Shown here piece by piece: positions 58,621 to 64,000 of a stretch of 64,000 nucleotides of DNA. A program made the translations under genes and the position numbers. Source of the stretch: Platynereis dumerilii. Lineage: Eukaryota > Annelida > Polychaeta > Phyllodocida > Nereididae. The stretch lies in the NCBI GenBank assembly GCA_026936325.1, contig JAPTHN010000004.1, positions 44,347,289 to 44,411,288 on the forward strand, given 5' to 3'. Below the pieces are notes generated by a model. The model made no database searches. It was not told the origin of the DNA and saw only the letters and a program-made list of their open reading frames with translations. Numbering within the stretch: the first letter of the stretch is position 1; every line of letters starts with the position of its first letter.

Positions 58621-59784
58621 CTATGCTGTGCAAAATTTGGCTTTATGGCCCGACATACCACAATAGTTGCAGATGATCTTGCGTCCGTGTCTGCAAGCAT
58701 GCGCTACATGGTTATGCTCACCGCAGTACCAGCAGCTTCCCTGCTCATGTTGTGTGCCCAAGTGCCGACGGTTGCCCCTTGACTTCTTCTGTACTTGCCA
58801 TCCATCATTGGCATCTGCTTCCGGAGTAACTTCATCATTTCTTGTTGGAGGTGTCTTCTGCTTCTTAGGTTGCCGAGTTTTGCAGATGTTCACTTTGGGA
58901 TCATCAACAAGCCTGAGATTACGAGCCAGTCTGTTGGAGCCCTTGTTCGTCAGGTGTAGACCATCTTCCTGAAGGTAACCGTCATTGGGTGAGCCATCAC
59001 CCAATTTAAAAGTGCTATCGTTGTTTATGAACGTTGCACCAGTGTCCCTTGCAACCGCACAAAGACCAGCATTCAGTGTTTCAACATTCTCCTGGAATTT
59101 CGTGCAGTCTGTTCTTGGTGGCACACTGGAGATGACCACATCGCTTGGATCAGCAACCTTTGTCTTTGCGACATCAATTATCTTCTTGTATTCGGCTGTT
59201 ACTTCATCACCATCAAAGTCAGAGTTACCGCAGTCATTGGTGCCAGCACAAATGACAATGCTTTGGCATGACTTGGCACGTTCGAGGTGTGTCTTCAGCT
59301 CAGCGACCTTGATGCCACTTTGTGACTTGACTACTGTATTTTCTAGCTTTCGTTCATCAAAGTCTTTCAAAAGAGAGTCACCAACCAGCAGTGTGGGTGA
59401 TGTCTTATCAGCCATTCTTGAAATCTTTGACAGCTTGTCTCGAAGGTCCTTATTTTCACTTCTCAAAATACGACACTCTTCCTTTATTTCAACGAGTTGG
59501 CATTTTGTGGATTCATTTTCCTTTTTAATATCCTCAACGAGTTTTTTAACATCAAGCATATGTTGCAAGATCTGTGACACATTTGAAGGAGTGATGCGAC
59601 ACAGAGTACATGCAAAAATGACTTGCGTATCATCTTTCTTGATCTTCATGCATTCGTTGTGGAACCATCCCATACACTGTGCACACTGTATCATGTCCAG
59701 CTGTTTTCCTGACTTTTTGGCTTTTCTGTCATTCTTGCATCCTTCAGGTAAACAATAAACGTCATTTTGTGGGGAATCCCCCAT
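58621..59784 (-). CDS. LINE ORF1 protein: PHD finger, coiled coil, SGNH esterase, two CCHC knuckles
   Basis: 387 aa. Residues 11-62 form a PHD-type C4HC3 finger (C11, C16, C34, C37, H42, C45, C59, C62). About 70-123 is charged and heptad-rich, a likely trimer- or dimer-forming coiled coil. About 130-290 is an SGNH/GDSL hydrolase: GDS at 135-137, GTND at 181-184, and D274 with H277 in 'EDGLHL', so the catalytic Ser, Gly, Asn and His blocks all look present. A basic linker follows, then two zinc knuckles of the form CX2CX4HX4C (351-364 and 372-385) at the very C-terminus. ORF1 proteins bind the element's RNA and assemble the retrotransposition particle; esterase-type ORF1p is known from CR1 and zebrafish L2 elements. 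The frame is intact from ATG to TAG, and the stop is followed directly by ORF2 in the same frame. Confidence 0.93.
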   Translation of the reverse strand: MGDSPQNDVYCLPEGCKNDRKAKKSGKQLDMIQCAQCMGWFHNECMKIKKDDTQVIFACTLCRITPSNVSQILQHMLDVKKLVEDIKKENESTKCQLVEIKEECRILRSENKDLRDKLSKISRMADKTSPTLLVGDSLLKDFDERKLENTVVKSQSGIKVAELKTHLERAKSCQSIVICAGTNDCGNSDFDGDEVTAEYKKIIDVAKTKVADPSDVVISSVPPRTDCTKFQENVETLNAGLCAVARDTGATFINNDSTFKLGDGSPNDGYLQEDGLHLTNKGSNRLARNLRLVDDPKVNICKTRQPKKQKTPPTRNDEVTPEADANDGWQVQKKSRGNRRHLGTQHEQGSCWYCGEHNHVAHACRHGRKIICNYCGMSGHKAKFCTA

Positions 59785-60099
59785 GTCAGACCTGATCAGC
59801 TCAGCTGTGCTGTGTTGATCCCTGTGTTGCAGGGTTGGAAAAAAACCGGGTTTTATTCATTTTGCCCAGGCCACCGGTCAAAACCTGGTTTAAACCGGGG
59901 TTTATTCCCAAAATCCGGGTTAAAAGCGGGTTTTATTGATTTGAACGCCCATTACATCTTAGAAAATTTACTTTTCAACTCTGAGCAAGGAAAGCAACAT
60001 TGCTCCATATCTTTCTCAATTCAATATTAGACCTACACAAACAGCAGAGATGACTATAGCTGTGTACTTCTTGCTTTTTACTAAAAAAAGTCAAAATTC

Positions 60100-60246
60100 C
60101 GAAAACTTGCAATGTGGCTTCTTAGTTTGCCAGCCAGCTCAACATTTATTGAAAGAATCTTCTCTAATTTTGGTTGGACATTCAAGCTGACACCCAGAGA
60201 ATTTAAACCAGACGAATCACCCTTAAATTGTATATTATCATGAATT
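60100..60246 (+). pseudogene. hAT transposase C-terminal dimerisation fragment
   Basis: Translation in the frame of 60121 gives WLLSLPASSTFIERIFSNFG, followed by WTFKLTPREFKPDE and a stop near 60244. 'LP.SS...ER.FS.' followed by a basic 'L.p.' segment is the signature of the hAT dimerisation region at the end of the transposase. Only about 45 codons are recognisable; the catalytic RNase-H-like part and the zinc-finger N-terminus are missing. It supports the assignment made from termini and target duplication. Confidence 0.82.
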
Positions 60247-60266
60247 TACTATTAGTTCCTCCACTT

Positions 60267-60474
60267 CACTGTAAATTTTGAATTTTGAGTTAGCTTAATT
60301 GATTGAGTGAGATGGTTGCACAATTCCTTTGAGCCAAGATAGCTTGTTGTTTGCAAGTTATAACAACATAAAGATTATCATAACTCAGAACAGCAAGCTA
60401 TCATGGCTCAAACAAATTGTGCAACCGTCTCACTCAATCATTTGAGCCAACTCAGAATTTCAGAATTTACAGTG
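60267..60474. repeat. Palindrome inside the hAT element
   Basis: Inverted arms of about 90 bp begin 'cactgtaaattttgaatttt' and end with '..aatttacagtg'. Inner parts include 'gagtgagatggttgcacaat' against 'ttgtgcaaccgtctcactca'. The short loop is near 60352-60385. It may be a MITE nested in the hAT element, following its transposase relic. Confidence 0.8.
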
Positions 60475-60802
60475 TAACACAGTCTAACATCTAGACGGAC
60501 AAGACTATCGGGGTGCATGCATCAGTTGGCTTTTGCATCAGTTGGCTTTTGCATTGTTGCCTGATAGGTGCAATAGTGGTAAAATAACAAAGAAAAGAGA
60601 TTTGGTTGTTGTTAATGTTAGTTCTGCTTCCTTGCTCCCCAATTTCTGCAGTTTGTCATGCTATTTGCAAAACAATTTGCCATTTTACCCGGATTTTGAC
60701 CACTTTTTGGGAAATATCTCATTTTGCCCAGTCCGGGTTAAACCGGGTTTAATCCGGGTTAAACCCGGGGGGTGGGTTTTTTGTGCCAACCCTGCTGTGT
60801 TG

Positions 60803-61186
60803 GTCTTTGTTGTCCACTGTTGTTCACACCTTTGGATTAGACTTGGAAACAGTTGTTGTCAAATTTTCTCCAATTGACCCAATTTTTTCCACTCCAATGA
60901 GCACCCTGGGCAATAATGGGGGTATTCTAACGATTGGGTAATGAAAATATGGAGAAAATATTGGCAAAGTCAGTGCTTACAGCGTTTCCAGTTGTCTGTG
61001 TGCGTTCCAAGTGTCTTCCACAACAATATCCAAAGGAATTACAACTTTAAAATCCTCTTTTTTCAGGTAAATATTGATAGAATCCACGGCCAGAAAACAG
61101 AATGTGCCTCTTGTGTTTGTAGGTGGTGCCAACTCTGACAAGTAGTATGAAGCTAAAATCACCTTCTGAATGTAGGAGAAATCCAG
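60803..61186. other. Possible remainder of the LINE 5' UTR, then unassigned
   Basis: Sequence after the hAT target duplication may continue the LINE 5' UTR for an unknown distance. No promoter motif is recognised. Confidence 0.35.
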
Positions 61187-61218
61187 AGATAGATAGATCG
61201 ATAGATAGATAGATAGAC

Positions 61219-61311
<93 letters not shown>

Positions 61312-61377
61312 TATAGATAGATAGGCCAAGATAGACAGATAGATAGATAGATAGACAGATAGATAGATTGATAGATT

Positions 61378-61411
<34 letters not shown>

Positions 61412-61414
61412 CAG
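61187..61414 (+). repeat. Long (GATA)n microsatellite
   Basis: About 225 bp of GATA repeats with scattered GACA, GATC and GATT variants and one interruption 'ggccaagatagaca' near 61324. All three minus-strand frames stay open across it (SIYLSIYL-type peptide) only because of the repeat. Confidence 0.97.
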
Positions 61415-61464
61415 GGAAAAGAAAGAACAACAAAAACAGTGCAACTCCAAATATCAGGCATGTC

Positions 61465-61672
61465 TAACATACTGACCTAACTAAAACAAGATGCCATCAA
61501 TCTATCTGAGTATCATTCGAGTAACTAGATAGGAAACTAGCTGGGCATATCTAACTTGATTCAATCTGCATTTACCAGATTTATGGACAGGTAATCTAAT
61601 TTAGTCAGGGCATTTTGGGTCAATAGGAGCATGTTTTAGTGCATGGACTAAATAACATGCTCACTCTGTACA
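61465..61672 (-). repeat. Dispersed repeat R1, copy 2
   Basis: The reverse complement matches 31584-31790 over its full length with moderate divergence. It begins about 50 bp after the GATA array; the other copy has no such array. Confidence 0.8.
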
Positions 61673-61799
61673 GGCAGTCGAGATATCAGTGATATTTGGA
61701 TGTGTCTTAAATTATATCAATACACCAGACTTCATCATACAACTAAGACCTAATGATTAGAAACAATGGCGTTTACATGTAGGTGATGGTAGAAAGGGG

Positions 61800-61880
61800 C
61801 AGATGGGAAGACTTTACCTGCTGTATTTTTGCGCTGTACAGGCCGGGACCATGTTAAATTACTAATGAGGTGAGCTGAAC
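61800..61880 (-). repeat. SINE family C 3' fragment, diverged
   Basis: The minus strand ends in 'acagcaggtaaagtcttccc', preceded in the element by a 'cctcattagtaattta' block, similar to the family C 3' region. The tRNA head is missing. Confidence 0.45.
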
Positions 61881-61884
61881 TCAA

Positions 61885-64000
61885 GAAAAATGATACAAGT
61901 CCATCAAAGAATTGGTTAGTGTATGACAGAACTCCTAAACATTAAAAAAACACACAAGTTTTGCCATTCAGTCATTAAGCACATCCAACTTCTGCAAATA
62001 AACAATTATGTGATTGTTTGTCAACTAGATACCAGCTTCCCAATGGTATAAGTATCATGGTGGTGTCTACATATTTTTTTAACTCACAACCCGCCAAGTT
62101 ACCATTTCTTCACTCATCTACCGTAGAGTGCTCATACAAGCTGACTAAAATCAAATCAGCATGAATGGAACTAAAAACAATTCAATGAAATCACAATGAA
62201 ATGAGTTGTTACACAGTAGCCTCTGTGACTCTGATGCACTGAAAATGATACTAACTAATTCCATTACACCTGATCCTTCCTAAGAACATGGTGTCATGCT
62301 CTGTCAAGCACAGCCTTCCTTAAGTCTAAGCTCATCATTACGCCTGCCTGAACCCAATCTGTTATTAACCAAGTACAGTTAATACACTGCTACAGTTGAA
62401 ACCTCATCAGGATGATTCTATACGAGATAGTGTTCAGATGAGACAATTCGCTGTTGTCATTGCCTGGAAATTTTTGAATCTCATTGTCAATTTTTTTAAG
62501 ATGGTAAAAATTTTCCCAAACAACTCCCGATTCTTTTTATGTTATAGTAATGTCTTCTGAGTTATATATGTAACACATTATTTCTAAATGTAAGAATAAA
62601 CAGAATCTTCATTGCCTTGTTTTCTACCGCACGATGGGAATTTTTTGTTTTCATTATGGAAGCTGTGGTTAAAGAGACGCAGCCGGTTTTATAGTGCATC
62701 TTCTTCTTGCCCTGTGCATAATATTAATGGTGTGTTCTGAATATACTTCTAAAATAGCATTGACCAGATGGGTCAACCAGAAACTTATATCTATCTTCAT
62801 AGGTAATGTATCAGGAACTCGTTTTTCACTGTATATATTTCAAAACAGACTGCACTTCAGCAAAGTTGTTTTTAAAATTGGCCCAGGAAGAACCGGGATT
62901 ACTGCTCTACCCCACCTAAATGGATCATATATCTTTCAAACTTCAATTTACATCTAAGTCAATTATCGAGAAGAATAACAACGTTCATTCATAGACAGTT
63001 TAAATCTTCTCAAATGGAAGTTACCTGACTTCAAATCCTGTAATCTTCCAAAGAAGTTTATTTTCATTTAATCATGAATAAGAATGGTCTCAAGACAAGG
63101 TTTACAGCATAGTATCATAAACAGGATATCTCACATAAGAGGATTTGGCTGTATTTGACAGAATATATGGCAAAAGATAGCTTCCTGCCTTCCTTACTGA
63201 ATCTTTAGTTCTTTTATCTTGTATTATGTCATATTACATTATCTTATATCATCCTGATTTCTTATCTTGCTTTATCTCAAGATTACCTTTTATCTTCTAG
63301 TTACATAGATTTACAGATTTATACTTTGAGTTTCTATGTCATACTGTGTCTTCTTATTCTTAGAAGTTTTCTGAATTTGAGATTCTCCCCAGCTTTATGT
63401 TTATTTTAAAGCATTCATTATAGTTTCGCGACACGGTGCTCAACTTTATGTTCTGAAAACTTTTATTTACATTAAGATAAACTTTATAAAGTTTCTGCTA
63501 TGTGTGTTTAAATGAGAGCACCATGAGGCATATTTTCTTCATCTTTCATTCATTTCTTTCTTTACATTGCATTCATCCATTATTTTCTTAATTCTTATAT
63601 TCTATTGTGTTCATTTCTTTCTTTGGTCTCATAACTACGTACTTATACTTGTATTCCTCGATATTTCATTACTTCATATTATTTATTTGTTTTCATTTTT
63701 TCATTAAATCAAACACTTTAAACTTAACCATCTGAAACAGAATAGTTGCGGTGACCAAGGTAGGTGATGCATTTGTCCCCATGCTGGCAATGTGCTTCGG
63801 TTTCAAACTTCAGGGCCACACATGTCACTCTTGAAATAACAGAAACCCCACATTTGGCTTACTTTAGTAGGTCGATGGTGTATACATACATCATTAACAA
63901 TAACCTTCTCCCCAGCCTCATATAAATACATAAAAAATCATTTTTGATCATCTACAAAAAAAAAACATGCTTACTATATAATATCATGTTCACCAATTGA
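61885..64000. other. Unassigned AT-rich sequence
   Basis: No gene or repeat is recognised. The 87-codon plus-strand frame at 62694-62957 begins with a hydrophobic stretch (HLLLALCIILMVC) but has no further family sign. From about 63190 to 63720 the plus strand is T-rich with TTATCTT and CATTTCTTTC motifs. Confidence 0.4.

Larger units (their letters stand above)
55318..59829 (-). mobile_element. CR1/L2-like LINE, nearly complete, (TATC)n 3' tail
   Basis: A non-LTR retrotransposon on the minus strand with ORF1 (59784-58621), endonuclease (58620-57589) and reverse transcriptase (57588-55465), followed by a short 3' UTR and a TATC microsatellite tail (55318-55346) instead of poly(A). The microsatellite tail, APE endonuclease and the C-terminal region after RT place it in the CR1/L2/Jockey assemblage; the esterase-type ORF1 points to CR1/L2. 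All coding parts share one frame, interrupted only by a TAG at the ORF1/ORF2 junction and a TAA between endonuclease and RT. No truncation is seen, so this is a rather young insertion. The 5' UTR probably continues beyond 59829 through a hAT insertion into about 60803-60900. No flanking target duplication was found. Confidence 0.93.
59830..60794 (+). mobile_element. hAT transposon derivative, 965 bp, probably within the LINE 5' UTR
   Basis: The terminal inverted repeats 'cagggttgg' and 'ccaaccctg' are flanked by a perfect 8-bp duplication 'ctgtgttg' (59822-59829 and 60795-60802), the hAT hallmark. Next to each end are multiple 'ccgggttaaaccgggttta'-type motifs in both orientations, likely transposase-binding subterminal repeats. 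The interior retains a transposase C-terminus (60100-60243) and a palindrome (60267-60474). It is internally deleted and non-autonomous. Because ORF1 starts only 38 bp away and the target sequence continues on the other side, the target was probably the LINE 5' UTR, making this insertion younger than the LINE copy. Confidence 0.93.

Noticed and set aside
58985-59758. 257-codon plus-strand open frame
   Set aside because: It is the antisense of LINE ORF1, whose domains on the other strand are unmistakable.
60977-61470. Three overlapping minus-strand frames of 103-157 codons rich in SIYLSIYL
   Set aside because: They are translations of the GATA microsatellite, which has no stop in these frames.
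1-64000. LTR retrotransposons or virus-like elements
   Set aside because: No paired long direct repeats, primer-binding site, integrase or capsid-like sequence was recognised; the only reverse transcriptase is of LINE type.

Overview
This window is AT-rich nuclear DNA from a metazoan, most likely a marine invertebrate. The evidence is one spliced immunoglobulin-domain exon, a near-complete CR1/L2-like LINE, several tRNA-derived SINEs, at least six TIR DNA-transposon relics, a HINE/pearl-like element with a tandem-repeat core, and a very high density of GATA/TATC microsatellites. Elements with about 160-bp tandem cores are best known from bivalve molluscs, so a lophotrochozoan is a reasonable guess, but nothing here fixes the phylum. 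I see no rRNA or functional tRNA gene, no CRISPR array, no prokaryotic operon, no LTR pair and no virus-derived element.

Layout. 1-8.3 kb: mostly unique sequence holding SINE copies, including a SINE nested inside a SINE with a perfect 18-bp target duplication (3164-3793). 8.3-10.8 kb: a cluster of small MITEs, palindromes and short tandem repeats. 11.1-15.4 kb: two non-autonomous Tc1/mariner-type elements flanked by TA. 15.4-40.7 kb: largely intron-like or intergenic sequence with scattered degenerate tandem repeats (several with a period of 180-190 bp), a near-perfect 187-bp palindrome, SINE fragments and a long polypurine tract. 40.7-42.8 kb: a Tc1-type long-TIR element whose left arm was split by a Foldback-like element with a 9-bp target duplication. 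47.4 kb: the only host coding exon I can defend, half of an I-set Ig domain on the minus strand. 48.3-49.4 kb: the HINE/pearl-like element. 53.9-54.6 kb: an unusually GC-rich TIR element. 55.3-59.8 kb: the LINE, minus strand, with ORF1 (PHD finger, coiled coil, SGNH esterase, two zinc knuckles) and ORF2 (APE endonuclease plus RT) in one continuous frame broken by a TAG between the ORFs and a TAA between endonuclease and RT. 59.8-60.8 kb: a hAT element with a perfect 8-bp target duplication and a recognisable transposase C-terminus, probably inserted in the LINE 5' UTR. 61-64 kb: a long GATA array, an inverted copy of a repeat also found at 31.6 kb, then unique sequence.

The host gene contribution is therefore minimal. 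The window is mainly a layered record of transposition. The best-supported results are the two nested insertions with target duplications, the in-frame architecture of the LINE, and the Ig exon. Boundaries of repeats were read by eye and may be off by several bases unless a target duplication is quoted.
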